Of a stretch of 24,977 nt of DNA, positions 14,796-23,315 are shown in pieces; the stretch's first letter is position 1, and each line of letters starts with the position of its first letter. A program made the translations under genes and the position numbers. The stretch spans positions 1 through 24,977 of the forward strand of contig DCKD01000019.1 of the NCBI GenBank assembly GCA_002320245.1, read 5' to 3'. A model generated the notes under the pieces. The model saw only the letters and a list, made by a program, of their open reading frames with translations. It searched no databases and was not told where the DNA came from. Origin of the DNA: Lachnospiraceae bacterium UBA1683. Lineage in GTDB: Bacteria > Bacillota > Clostridia > Lachnospirales > Lachnospiraceae.

Positions 14796-17700
14796 TATAA
14801 TACTCCTCTACATAGCTGACCTTCTCATCCGTCATCACAAGAAGCGTCTCCGACATTGACGGGCCGATATACTGAATCTTGTCCGGAGGCGCCGCAATAA
14901 TCATCTGGAGAGGAAGCCTCCTTAAGAATTCCAGCACACCTCCGATTCTCTCATCATCCATGTTATTAAAAGCTTCATCAAACATCACAAGACCTGCCGC
15001 CTCCCCGCCGATATTATTGCTGTATAGCTGCACGAAAGAAGCCGCCACTGTCACATAGAACGGGGTCTGCGTCTCACCGCCGCTCTTTTCTTCGCATACC
15101 TTCGAATAATAAGAATAGCTTCCATCACTGTGAATAATCTTAATATCATAATCCATATAAGTCCGGTAATCCGTAAACTCGTCCAATGTCTTTGCATTGT
15201 TTTCATTATTGATTGCCAGACGGTCAAATAATTCTTCGATCACTTCTTTATGGGTTTCATGGAAAATTCCGCTGAAAATCGACTCTCCCTGCACCATATT
15301 AAAATCATCCATAATCATCTCATAATAATTCCGATGCCGTCTGCTCGGCATATATAAGAATTCATACTTTTCATTGCTGAATGCAATGTCTTTTAGCGCC
15401 TTATTCAGTTCTTTAAACTCACTCTGCGCCTGTTTCATATTTTCCTGAAGCTTTGCAAGAAACTGCTCCCTGAATTCTTCCTCCGCCGCCGCTCTTGCTG
15501 ATTCTACTTTTTCTTCATATTCTAATATTTCAGACGTCCGAAGCCGGTCATAGATTACTGCAAACTCAGGGAATCCCTCCATCGTTGCCGCCGCGCCAAA
15601 GCTATGCTCCGTTTTATATTCAACCATCAGGTCCCGCATCTGCGCTTCAGTTCTTTGTCCTTCCGTCTCATTTGCCTTCCGCCTTCTAGCAAAATTCTCC
15701 TTAAACTGTTCAAAGGGTTTATCCGACGTCTGTTTTTCATACTCTTTTCTCCACAGAATCAGGTCTTCTCCTGCTTTTGCGGCAATCTTAGCGGCATATG
15801 TCTGCTTTTCCATCTGATTTGCCGTCTCCCCGGCAATCCGTTCTTTTTTACTTTTGATTGCCTGGTAAATCTGACCGATTCTCTGATTCACTTTTCCAAT
15901 TCGCTCTTCCAGTTCTTTTCTGAGAGACTCCAGCATCTCAAGCTGTACCTGTTTTTGAATAAATGTGGCATTCTTTTCCAGCGTCTTAATATTATCATCA
16001 CATTTTTGAATCCCTGACCTGATGCGAAAAAGCCTCGGCAGAACCTCCAGCCTGTATTTTACATCCACATCATGCTCTGTAGAAAGGGGGCTCAGCATGG
16101 ATTCCAGCGTATCGTGCTGTTCATTTGCTGCTTTTATCTGTTTATCTAATATCTCTTTCTGAGCCTTTGCCTGCTCAAGTTGAACTTTAAATGCATTCTT
16201 TCCGATAAAGGGCACGCTGAAAATCTCCGGTTTAATAGCACTCGCCACCCGGTTCTGATACTTCATACATTCCTTTGTAATGGAAGTCTGGTATCGTTTC
16301 AAATCACTGTACCGCTCACACATCATAACCTTTCCAAGAATCATATTGATAAACCGCTTGGCATATTTATTTTTTGACACCACAACTGACGCCAGAGTCC
16401 CCTTTGGCGTTTCACCATAGTTTTCCATATTCTGGTTATTAATCAGGCCCACACCGTATGCTTTCTTCTCCCTTCGAAGTCTGTCGTAGATTCCCAGTGC
16501 AATATCAAAATTCTCAGGCTCTACCAGAATGTAAAAACGTTGTGTATTCAGATACCCCTCCACCGCATCTCTCCAGCTCTCATCTGTAATTTCCAGAGTT
16601 TCACACAGCACATACGGTTCTGGTTTTCTCCCGATTCTTGCGAATTCTTCCCTGACCGCGTCCAGCACACAGTTCACCGACGGCGGGTAGGATAGTTTCT
16701 TTCGTTCTAACCGTTCGATATTATTTTTTAATTCCTGTTTTTCTTCTTGCTGTTTCTCCTGTCTTATCTTCACCTCCGCCAGCTTTTGCTGTACTTTCGC
16801 AAACATCTCTCCCTTATACTTGATGACGCTTTCTGTAATCTCTTTTGTCCGAATCACATCAAACGTCTTTTCAAGATTCGCAAGTTCACGCTCATATTCC
16901 CGAATGCACGCATCTACGTCCTTGACTTCCAATAGCCGATAGACTGCATTCAAAGCTTTTTTCACACTTTGCTGTAATTCTCTTTTTTCGGCAAGTGCCT
17001 GTTTTTCTTCTTCTTTCAGCCGTTCCCTTTCTTTTTTCTGTTCTTCCAAAGCAATAAATTCCTGATTCTGTTCCAGTTCCCGCCGCAAATTTCTTTCTAT
17101 CTGGGATTTTTCATTTTTTTCTGCCGTTACGGAGCGCAGCTCTCTTTCTGCCTCCACTTTTCGACGCTCTTCTGCTTTTATCTCTTTTTCCAGTCTTTGA
17201 ATCTTTTCTTTGGAAATATCCACATCTGCCTGAGACAGGTAGAATTCATACATACTGTCTTTTCTCAGGCATTCTTTCACATCACTGTGGAGCTTGTCTA
17301 TCCTTTTAAGCTTCTCCATTCTCGTTTTTACAGATTCAAGAGTTCGTTTTAAATCCTGATATGTACGCACATTTTCCCGAAGCACCTCTATATTTACTTC
17401 TTTTTCATCCAGCACATAAGAATATACAAAATCCTTGATATCATCAATGGGTTTAAATGCCAACGCTTTCGGAATCAGGCTGAAGAACTTGTCTTCAATC
17501 CTCCCAAACCTTGATTTGAGCATCTTCTTCGCTTCTATCTGTGTTTTGCACCACTGGCGTATCGATTTGTTAGCGGCACGAAATTCAGAAATTGACCGCG
17601 GAGTATTTCCTTTGAAGAACATCTCTTCTGTTATTCTCTTGTTATCGATTAAGTATCTCCCTGTCGTCTCCTGACCTTCGGAAGCAGAATCCACAACTGC

Positions 17701-18021
17701 CCCGACAATAAAATATCGGTCTTTGCTCTCCTCATAGAATTCAAGCGCAATATGGGCGCTGATTTCTCCGGTACGCTCATAGGGTCTGCTCTCCTTTCCC
17801 GTTTTACAGCGGACATACCCCGTCAGTTTTCTCTTACCATTTTCATGTGCTGCTTTATTAAACGCATTTGCGGAACAGGTAATTACAAATTGGATGGCAT
17901 CCAGAAGGGTAGACTTTCCGGCTCCGTTTTCACCGGAAATAAGCGTAGAATCCCCAAAGTCAATGATACAGTTTTCAAAACGATGCCAGTTAATCAATTT
18001 CATTCTCATCAGTTTCTTCAT
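14782..18021 (-). CDS. jetC: Wadjet SMC-like ATPase JetC
   Basis: This 1079-residue SMC/MukB-like motor extrudes DNA loops and measures plasmid size for Wadjet. The Walker A motif is GENGAGKST (residues 30-38), preceded by LINWHRFENC as usual in JetC/MksF-like proteins. Long coiled-coil arms rich in Glu, Lys, Arg and Gln flank a hinge around 450-600. The ABC signature is KSGGETQTPFY (about 979-989) and Walker B is GLVMFDEAFNNMDDE (Asp1015, Glu1016). The frame is open from 18051, but the start at 18021 (MKKLMRMKL) is chosen since AAGGAG lies about ten bases upstream and family members begin close to KLINWHRF. It overlaps jetB by 32 bases and jetD by 14, so expression is tightly coupled. Confidence 0.95.
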   Translation of the reverse strand: MKKLMRMKLINWHRFENCIIDFGDSTLISGENGAGKSTLLDAIQFVITCSANAFNKAAHENGKRKLTGYVRCKTGKESRPYERTGEISAHIALEFYEESKDRYFIVGAVVDSASEGQETTGRYLIDNKRITEEMFFKGNTPRSISEFRAANKSIRQWCKTQIEAKKMLKSRFGRIEDKFFSLIPKALAFKPIDDIKDFVYSYVLDEKEVNIEVLRENVRTYQDLKRTLESVKTRMEKLKRIDKLHSDVKECLRKDSMYEFYLSQADVDISKEKIQRLEKEIKAEERRKVEAERELRSVTAEKNEKSQIERNLRRELEQNQEFIALEEQKKERERLKEEEKQALAEKRELQQSVKKALNAVYRLLEVKDVDACIREYERELANLEKTFDVIRTKEITESVIKYKGEMFAKVQQKLAEVKIRQEKQQEEKQELKNNIERLERKKLSYPPSVNCVLDAVREEFARIGRKPEPYVLCETLEITDESWRDAVEGYLNTQRFYILVEPENFDIALGIYDRLRREKKAYGVGLINNQNMENYGETPKGTLASVVVSKNKYAKRFINMILGKVMMCERYSDLKRYQTSITKECMKYQNRVASAIKPEIFSVPFIGKNAFKVQLEQAKAQKEILDKQIKAANEQHDTLESMLSPLSTEHDVDVKYRLEVLPRLFRIRSGIQKCDDNIKTLEKNATFIQKQVQLEMLESLRKELEERIGKVNQRIGQIYQAIKSKKERIAGETANQMEKQTYAAKIAAKAGEDLILWRKEYEKQTSDKPFEQFKENFARRRKANETEGQRTEAQMRDLMVEYKTEHSFGAAATMEGFPEFAVIYDRLRTSEILEYEEKVESARAAAEEEFREQFLAKLQENMKQAQSEFKELNKALKDIAFSNEKYEFLYMPSRRHRNYYEMIMDDFNMVQGESIFSGIFHETHKEVIEELFDRLAINNENNAKTLDEFTDYRTYMDYDIKIIHSDGSYSYYSKVCEEKSGGETQTPFYVTVAASFVQLYSNNIGGEAAGLVMFDEAFNNMDDERIGGVLEFLRRLPLQMIIAAPPDKIQYIGPSMSETLLVMTDEKVSYVEEYYNDTV

Positions 18022-18604
18022 CAGCTTTCTTCTCCTTTCTGTACAATTCAAGCTTCTCGTAAGCCTGCTTAATATCCTCGATTCTAACTGCCATCATAAT
18101 AGAATCATAAATGAGAACTCTGGACTCTTCATTACTCAAGTCCCGGTCAAGGGTCTCAATTAACTGAAATCTGCGAAACATCGTCAGCGCATTTCTCATG
18201 GTTGTCTTATCTATCATCTTATCCCGAATCCGAAGGCTTAAGAACTTATCCTGAATATCCCCCAGATTAATAATTGCTTCATCACTGGCAGACAGCTCCC
18301 TCTTCTTCTCATCATAGAGAATCCGTAAGATAAGCAGAATAATGGATTCATATAATTTCAGATTCAACCGGTTATAATTTTGAGGATTGGTAAGCTGAAT
18401 CACCCCGTCATCTTCATTGATTTCAAGACGATACCCCAGCACAGACAGGTATTCCCGGAATTCACTCCGATATTTGAGTACAAAATAATAATCCGCCTTA
18501 TTGGTCACATTACCCTTACACAGAAAACAATGACTGAGAAGCCGATTGCATATCCGCTTAAATTCATCTTTATCTTTTTGCAGCATATTTCCTAATAATT
18601 CCAC
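17990..18604 (-). CDS. jetB: Wadjet KITE subunit JetB (DUF4194)
   Basis: This 204-residue winged-helix KITE-like subunit (DUF4194, the MukE analogue) bridges the JetA kleisin and JetC heads. Recognisable stretches are NKADYYFVLKYRSEFREYLS, YNRLNLKLYESIILLILRIL and DKTTMRNALTMFRRFQLIET; the C-terminus is a charged helix. The start is GTG, supported by GGAGG eight bases upstream; an ATG seven codons later has no such site. Two bases separate it from the jetA stop, and its own end runs into jetC. Confidence 0.92.
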   Translation of the reverse strand: MELLGNMLQKDKDEFKRICNRLLSHCFLCKGNVTNKADYYFVLKYRSEFREYLSVLGYRLEINEDDGVIQLTNPQNYNRLNLKLYESIILLILRILYDEKKRELSASDEAIINLGDIQDKFLSLRIRDKMIDKTTMRNALTMFRRFQLIETLDRDLSNEESRVLIYDSIMMAVRIEDIKQAYEKLELYRKEKKADEETDENEID

Positions 18605-18606
18605 TT

Positions 18607-19983
18607 CTATTTCCTCCAGATTCTGAAATCTCTGAATCGGAATCCATTTACTTCTTTTTCTTCTCCGGTCTCGACTCCGTACCGCATATTTTTCCTTTGC
18701 CCATACAGACGCACATAGATGATTTTCACAAAATCCTCTACGCCAGATAACGGAAGCTCTGTGGCAAGCATTTCCTTTCTTTCACCCAAACATTCGTCTA
18801 CATAGCGGCCGATTTTCTCGACACTTAAGATTCTTTGCATCTTCTCCATCATGCGGCGCATTTTTTCCTGACGCAGTTCCATATCCGGCTCCCGGTTTAT
18901 CATCTGCTGAGGCTCAAATACTTTTTTTCCCTCGATTGGTGAATAAAACGAACTTTCATCCAGAAATCCACAGCTGTAAATCCGCACAAGATTCTCGAGG
19001 AATTCAATCTCATATATACCGCCAAGCTCCAGCTTCTCTTCATTCATCACTTCCTGGATTCCAATAAGAATCTCCTTTATCTGTCCTCGAATATCTTCAT
19101 TTCCTGATAAAAGGAATTTGGCTCTGTTAATGGCTGCACGCTGGTACTGCGTATTCTTCTGATTAATTTCATTTAAAATGTCATCCATATTCCGAAATGC
19201 CTCAATAATCTCATGAAGATACCGATAGACATTCTCCTTTGCCGTCTCTATATCCGTCTCCTGTAGTCCCGCAAGCTCTGATGCTGCCTTTTCTATATAA
19301 GACCGGCTTTTGCTCTTGCTCTCCAGTCTTTCTATAATCTCCGGACGAAACTTCGATACATTATCAGACGTAAGTAGCCTGTGATACGCTTTGTCCACAA
19401 TATTAGTAATATAGTCATTGAACAGAGCGTCCATAATCTCTGCTACCGTACTATGCTTCGTAAGTTCATCTATATAATGCTTAATATTAGAATTCAGATT
19501 CTTAAGCCCGGTAATCAAAAGGTCTGTATTCTCCATAATCTGAAGCAGAACTACTCCTGGGTTGTCTGTATTTCCCCTTACCAGACTGTATATCGTATAA
19601 ATATATCCTTGATACTCAATCTGCTTTCCTTCTTCAATCTCAAGCAGCGTTTTTATGACCCGCACAGAATATTCTTTAAAATTTACCCGCTGTACATAAC
19701 TCTTATCCGTCTCAATTTCAAGCCAGCCATAGCGTTCCAGCTTTCGCAGAATTCCGTTTGCTTTTCCCCGGCTGTCAGCCCCTGCAAAATCCTCTTCTAC
19801 AATCTCTGCTGCCGCAGACTGTTCAAAGTAATACTGAAGTTCATCCACGAGCACTTCTCTTTCCACTCCAAAAGAAAGCTGATGATCCATGACGGAAAAC
19901 AGCTTGCAGATACACTCCCAATATACAATTTTATTTGGTGAAGCGAGGGGAACAAAAAAGTTCCCCGGCAGAACATGAAACAT
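18607..19983 (-). CDS. jetA: Wadjet kleisin subunit JetA (DUF5716-type)
   Basis: This 458-residue MukF/kleisin-like subunit links the JetC heads and JetB. It opens with FHVLPGNFFVPLASPNKIVY, the typical beginning of the DUF5716 group of JetA proteins, which I associate with type II Wadjet. A winged-helix region at about 35-110 is followed by a long helical middle (RLESKSKSRSYIEKAASELA; FRNMDDILNEINQKNTQYQR) and a C-terminal part ending in FRFRDFRIWRK. The ATG at 19983 has AGAGGA about ten bases upstream. It is the first gene of the operon. No good promoter was seen in the 23 bases between it and the SEC-C pseudogene, so transcription probably begins further upstream at the 20613-20640 promoter. 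Confidence 0.92.
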   Translation of the reverse strand: MFHVLPGNFFVPLASPNKIVYWECICKLFSVMDHQLSFGVEREVLVDELQYYFEQSAAAEIVEEDFAGADSRGKANGILRKLERYGWLEIETDKSYVQRVNFKEYSVRVIKTLLEIEEGKQIEYQGYIYTIYSLVRGNTDNPGVVLLQIMENTDLLITGLKNLNSNIKHYIDELTKHSTVAEIMDALFNDYITNIVDKAYHRLLTSDNVSKFRPEIIERLESKSKSRSYIEKAASELAGLQETDIETAKENVYRYLHEIIEAFRNMDDILNEINQKNTQYQRAAINRAKFLLSGNEDIRGQIKEILIGIQEVMNEEKLELGGIYEIEFLENLVRIYSCGFLDESSFYSPIEGKKVFEPQQMINREPDMELRQEKMRRMMEKMQRILSVEKIGRYVDECLGERKEMLATELPLSGVEDFVKIIYVRLYGQRKNMRYGVETGEEKEVNGFRFRDFRIWRK

Positions 19984-20006
19984 AATTTAAAATCCTCTTT
20001 CGTATG

Positions 20007-20545
20007 CTATTTCCCACAGCATCTTTTGTATTTTTTACCGCTGCCGCAGGGGCAGGGGTCATTTCTTCCAATTTTCTTTTGCAGCTTTGGCGTTTGTACT
20101 CCCTTTAATATCCGTTCCGGTGCCAAGATAATGTTTACTTCTTTCGTCTGTTTCCCCAGTTCCTCATCTGTAAAGGTGCGGGCTACTTTTCATTTTCAGT
20201 TTACTTTACCACATCCTCCTTCGCACTGGATTTAATTTCACTTTATATCGTTCCTTGTAGACCGTATCCCCCTTCAATCAATCGCCGCACCGCAACGACC
20301 TTTTCTTCATGAACAACCGCCAGACCGTTCCATTTTCCACCTTATAAATAGACAAAGTATTCAACCGCATTATTCGGAAAGAATTCTTTAATAAAGTCAC
20401 TAAAACTAAATTTTTCTACACCAAAACACTTCATGATTTTCGATGCAAATTGATGACATAGTATACCATAATTCATGTCATATTAAAACAATTCCGGCAT
20501 AGAAATACTCAGAATCACATCCTGACACCATGTGAATTTAGTCAT
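20007..20545 (-). pseudogene. broken SEC-C-motif protein gene
   Basis: The 3' end encodes RNDPCPCGSGKKYKRCCGK and a stop, a complete SEC-C zinc-binding motif (C-x-C...CC). Upstream of it a different frame runs from an ATG at 20545 and reads MTKFTWCQDVILSISMPELF, stop, YDMNYGILCHQFASKIMKCF, then FSDFIKEFFPNNAVEYFVYL, stop, GGKWNGLAVVHEEKVVAVRR, and a further stop. Two in-frame TAA codons sit inside otherwise smooth protein-like sequence, and a frameshift near 20185-20215 is needed to reach the SEC-C end. At least three disruptions make it a pseudogene. The parent family is not recognised beyond the C-terminal motif, which typically binds zinc at the end of many unrelated proteins. It lies between a strong promoter and jetA. 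Confidence 0.7.
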
Positions 20546-20586
20546 TCCTTGATTTGTATAATTATGCTGTTTTATGTATTTTTATT

Positions 20587-20618
20587 TATAATTAAAACGT
20601 ATGTTCTGTTTAATTATA
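20587..20618 (-). promoter_or_regulatory. 10-bp inverted repeat overlapping the -10 box
   Basis: TATAATTAAA (20587-20596) and TTTAATTATA (20609-20618) are perfect inverted repeats separated by 12 bases. The upstream arm covers the -10 box of the promoter at 20613-20640. A repressor bound here would block the promoter that faces the Wadjet genes. An AT-rich repeat can also arise by chance, so the operator role is tentative. Confidence 0.4.
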
Positions 20619-20640
20619 ACAATTTTTTACTATATGTCAA
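20613..20640 (-). promoter_or_regulatory. sigma-A promoter facing the SEC-C pseudogene and Wadjet operon
   Basis: On the minus strand there is a perfect TTGACA (20635-20640), a 16-base spacer and a perfect TATAAT (20613-20618). It is the best promoter in the window. The start point would be near 20606. The first open frame it meets is the broken SEC-C gene, then jetA about 620 bases downstream, all in the same direction. Confidence 0.75.
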
Positions 20641-20916
20641 TAGTAAAAAACAGCCTTTCATTTCCTATATTCCTTGCCCCTTACGTAGAAAAAGAGCATG
20701 CATTTCACTGTACACTCCTTTTCTTTCACCGACTTTTTATCTTTTATACTTCTCCCATATTTTTGTGTATAAATTTTATCTAATCTATCTAGTGTTTTCC
20801 AGTCCTTAACTACACCTTAATGGCACATCTTATGACGCATAAAGGGGCAAAAAAGCACGAAGTTCCTTTCTGGCCCCGGCAAATTCTCATGGCACCCCGG
20901 AGAATAAATTATACGG
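20641..20916. other. intergenic, no gene seen
   Basis: This is AT-rich sequence between the Wadjet-side promoter and the tocopherol-cyclase-like gene. Open frames here are short and not protein-like. A stretch near 20840-20880 can pair weakly with itself but lacks a convincing terminator form. I see no RNA gene or repeat. Confidence 0.5.
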
Positions 20917-21771
20917 TCAGAAATCAGCCCTCCTTCTTTTTTCATCGGGGTGATACTCATATTCAAAACTGGCATGGTCTGAATACAGATGAAATACCGT
21001 TTTTTTCCCTTTATAAAATACGAATTCCGCAGGACACGCGGCAGATTCCACAATTGTCCTTGTCATCCTGCCGTTCTGTGGTGCGCTTAAATGCCGGCCG
21101 TCCTTCTCTTGAATGCGGATATCCAGACGGCATCTGCCCTGCTGTAAAACAATTTTCTTTTCCGTGCAACATAGAACCCGCACGCCAAGATAGGTAGCAA
21201 GCCGGTATTCTCTCCCCTCATATTGAATGATGCAGATACATCCCCGGAATTTCAGATTGCACACGGGAATCGCTGCGACAGCCGCCATCACAGAACAATT
21301 TTTTTGAAAACTATTGGATTGTACCCATGTATAGGAAGAGGGGAAGGACCTTCCGCTATCCTTTTCAATGTACCCCCTTCCTCCGGTAAAATCAATGATT
21401 TCCCCGTTTAATATGACACTTCCATCCAGTTGGTGGCTCATGCTGACAATGCCGTGCCTGCACTCCATGGGAAAAAACCGAAACGGTCCCATAACGTCAT
21501 AGCGGATGGGGGATAATCCCTGATAACGGATTTTCCCTGTCAGGGACAGTTCCGGTGTGTTGATATCCAGTACAATCCCTCTCTCCGAAAAATAGTTTCC
21601 TTTTGTAAAAGGAAACCTCCATGAAAATTTTTCCGTAATAACCTGAATAAACTTTTCCTCATTGGATTTGCCTACAATCAGGCAAAGAGTATGCTCCCCC
21701 TTCTGGTGCTTATAATAGTACCCATTAAAAAAATCTTTCACATCATGTACCTCGCTCTGTTTCTTTTCCAT
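20917..21771 (-). CDS. tocopherol-cyclase-like family protein
   Basis: This 284-residue protein resembles the bacterial relatives of plant tocopherol cyclase (Pfam Tocopherol_cycl), a two-sheet lipocalin-like fold. Supporting blocks are FFNGYYYKHQKGEHTLCLIV near 14-33, GLSPIRYDVMGPFRFFPMEC near 85-104, GGRGYIEKDSGRSFPSSYTW at 130-149, and YEGREYRLATYLGVRV after that. In Clostridia these proteins are common, but the function is unknown and vitamin E synthesis is not implied. Most relatives, as I remember them, have Trp where this one has Ser139 in the GYIEKD-x-G motif. The ATG at 21771 has no clear ribosome binding site, and the N-terminus is somewhat shorter than usual, so the 5' end may have been altered. 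No membrane segment or signal peptide is visible. Confidence 0.75.
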   Translation of the reverse strand: MEKKQSEVHDVKDFFNGYYYKHQKGEHTLCLIVGKSNEEKFIQVITEKFSWRFPFTKGNYFSERGIVLDINTPELSLTGKIRYQGLSPIRYDVMGPFRFFPMECRHGIVSMSHQLDGSVILNGEIIDFTGGRGYIEKDSGRSFPSSYTWVQSNSFQKNCSVMAAVAAIPVCNLKFRGCICIIQYEGREYRLATYLGVRVLCCTEKKIVLQQGRCRLDIRIQEKDGRHLSAPQNGRMTRTIVESAACPAEFVFYKGKKTVFHLYSDHASFEYEYHPDEKRRRADF

Positions 21772-21801
21772 GCACTGTGGCCGCAGCGCAAAAACATGGA
21801 C

Positions 21802-21912
21802 TCATAGGAACCGTTTAACCCCGAAAATAATAAAGTTTCCGAATCCTCTATAGTCTGCCCCAAACCAGTCCCTTACATACCAGCTATCTGTTTTAACCGT
21901 TCTGTTTAAAAG
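21802..21912 (-). pseudogene. C-terminal tail of an unidentified lost gene
   Basis: A short minus-strand frame encodes TVKTDSWYVRDWFGADYRGF and then NFIIFGVKRFL before a TGA stop at 21802-21804, ending 30 bases before the tocopherol-cyclase-like gene. Its composition looks like real protein, but it has no start and opens right after a stop at 21913-21915, close to the hairpin at 21946. It is probably the remaining tail of a gene cut by an insertion or deletion. The family is not recognised. Confidence 0.35.
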
Positions 21913-21945
21913 TCAGGACTCCACGTCCTCCGCAAAAGCAAACAT

Positions 21946-21980
21946 CCCCTACTTAGTGCCTTGCGCACTTGAAGTAGGGG
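21946..21980. repeat. strong imperfect hairpin, possibly an IS200/IS605-type end
   Basis: CCCCTACTT pairs with AAGTAGGGG, then AGTGC pairs with GCACT past a two-base bulge, around a 5-base loop. An adjacent small palindrome GGACTCCACGTCC lies at about 21917-21929. Bulged subterminal hairpins of this kind mark the ends of IS200/IS605 elements. Neither side has a strong U run, so a plain terminator is less likely. No tnpA or tnpB is present, so at most an end remnant remains. Much of 21772-22071 holds nothing else recognisable. Confidence 0.4.
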
Positions 21981-22071
21981 AATATTTGTTCTATGGTAAA
22001 TAAGAGCAGAGCGGCCAACAGCATATCTACCTTATGCAATAGTTTTTTCTCCCGCCCTTTCACCGGAAAAC

Positions 22072-23040
22072 TCACGGAATCCAGTCTTCTACTTTCTGCA
22101 CAATCGTATCCAATTGTTCAAAATGAAGATAGTGACTGCCTTCCAGTTTCAAAACCTCTCCTGTTCCATCATCTGCTATCACATCTTTATGTAATTTCTC
22201 CCATGCCGGCATTAACTCGCAATTATCGCCGGAAACAAATTCCAGCACCGGAATTTCCGCAGGAAATTTCATCTCCCGGACTGCGGCCAGATTCCGCTCT
22301 GTCTGATTCATTTCATCCATTACCGTCCTATTCTGTGCAGCATCTATCGTCAACATCCGAAATACCTCCAGTTCCTCTCGGGTATATGTAAAACTTGAAT
22401 CTGCATAGATTACTTTTCTTGGATTGCTAAGTGAAATCAACCTGTTCAGACCGATAACATTCATTGATTTACTGAAATACGCTGACAGTTTATTCAGCGT
22501 AACCATGGAAACCGGCAATGGATTCTCGTCTGTCATATGCGGAACGGACGGATCAATCCCTATAAATCCTTTGACCTCATCCTGGTACTCATTTGCCCAA
22601 TACAGTTCATATATACCGGCAATAGAATGCCCCATCAGATAATATTCCTTACATCCGAGTTTCTGCATACACTCATGCAGTTCCTGAACAATGTTTTCTA
22701 TCGACCGCTCCTTATCCGTCCCATCAGATAATCCATAGCCGAATGGTTCTACCGTAATAACACGGTAATTTGTAGCAAGTGCTGTTGCGAGCGGCTTGAA
22801 CTCCAAAACAGGTGATGGTGAGCCCCATCCCGGCAAAAGTACAATCGTCGGATCATCTTCCTGTCCTGCAATATCCACTACCATTTTTTTCCCGTCAACA
22901 TCCACCTGGATTCCATACGCACCTTTTAATTCGGATTTCTCCATTGTTCTACATACTCCGTTCCATATAATCCCTGCCATAAGTATAAACAATATAATAA
23001 TCAAAATTCTTTTTACTATCTTACCGATTTTCTTTCTCAC
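22072..23040 (-). CDS. membrane-anchored alpha/beta hydrolase
   Basis: This 322-residue alpha/beta-hydrolase-fold protein has an N-terminal membrane anchor (RILIIILFILMAGIIW, about 11-26) and a catalytic domain that probably faces outward. The oxyanion loop is TIVLLPGWGSPSP, the nucleophile elbow LMGHSIAG gives Ser139, the acid is likely the Asp in VLEFVSGDN, and the catalytic His is in EGSHYLHFEQ near the C-terminus. An esterase, lipase or haloperoxidase-like activity is possible; the substrate is unknown. The start is GTG, preceded by GGGAGGAAGTA. A single gene with its own promoter about 120 bases upstream; it is not part of the neighbouring dpa operon, which diverges from it. Confidence 0.85.
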   Translation of the reverse strand: MRKKIGKIVKRILIIILFILMAGIIWNGVCRTMEKSELKGAYGIQVDVDGKKMVVDIAGQEDDPTIVLLPGWGSPSPVLEFKPLATALATNYRVITVEPFGYGLSDGTDKERSIENIVQELHECMQKLGCKEYYLMGHSIAGIYELYWANEYQDEVKGFIGIDPSVPHMTDENPLPVSMVTLNKLSAYFSKSMNVIGLNRLISLSNPRKVIYADSSFTYTREELEVFRMLTIDAAQNRTVMDEMNQTERNLAAVREMKFPAEIPVLEFVSGDNCELMPAWEKLHKDVIADDGTGEVLKLEGSHYLHFEQLDTIVQKVEDWIP

Positions 23041-23129
23041 TACTTCCTCCCGCCTTTCCTTCTACTATTATTGAATCAAAAAATGCCTTTATAATCCTCC
23101 TTTCCTCTGAATGATACGGTAACAGCATT

Positions 23130-23145
23130 TAGGAGAACTTTCCTA
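23130..23145 (-). promoter_or_regulatory. palindrome downstream of the hydrolase promoter (operator-like)
   Basis: TAGGAGAACTTTCCTA has perfect TAGGA/TCCTA arms around a six-base centre and lies in the untranslated leader about 20 bases after the -10 box. It could be a repressor site. Only position and symmetry support this. Confidence 0.3.
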
Positions 23146-23165
23146 TTACTAACCCGGTTATAAAA

Positions 23166-23194
23166 ATTATATTGCGTAATTTTTTAAATTTCAA
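23166..23194 (-). promoter_or_regulatory. sigma-A promoter of the alpha/beta hydrolase gene
   Basis: On the minus strand TTGAAA (23189-23194) and TATAAT (23166-23171) are separated by 17 bases, close to the vegetative consensus. The next gene in that direction is the hydrolase, leaving a leader of roughly 120 bases. Confidence 0.7.
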
Positions 23195-23315
23195 TAGCGA
23201 GATTCTTGTCTATGCCAGACTGTAGTCATCCGCATATCAATCGGGCAGAAAGTCTGAATGGACACAAAAACAGTATTCCGTTTTAAACTGCCATACGGCA
23301 GAAGACTTGAATAGC

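Noticed and set aside
15604..16017. 137-codon plus-strand open frame opposite jetC
   Set aside because: Phe/Leu-rich antisense of the charged coiled coil; not protein-like.
14782..18021. RecN/SbcC repair ATPase or MukB chromosome condensin
   Set aside because: The adjoining DUF5716, DUF4194 and DUF2220 genes define Wadjet; a housekeeping SMC would not have this set.
19381..19941. 186-codon plus-strand open frame opposite jetA
   Set aside because: Antisense shadow of the helical part of JetA; no motif or start signal.
20817..21053. 78-codon minus-strand frame overlapping the end of the tocopherol-cyclase-like gene
   Set aside because: Most of it is another frame of the real gene; no start signal and no recognisable motif.
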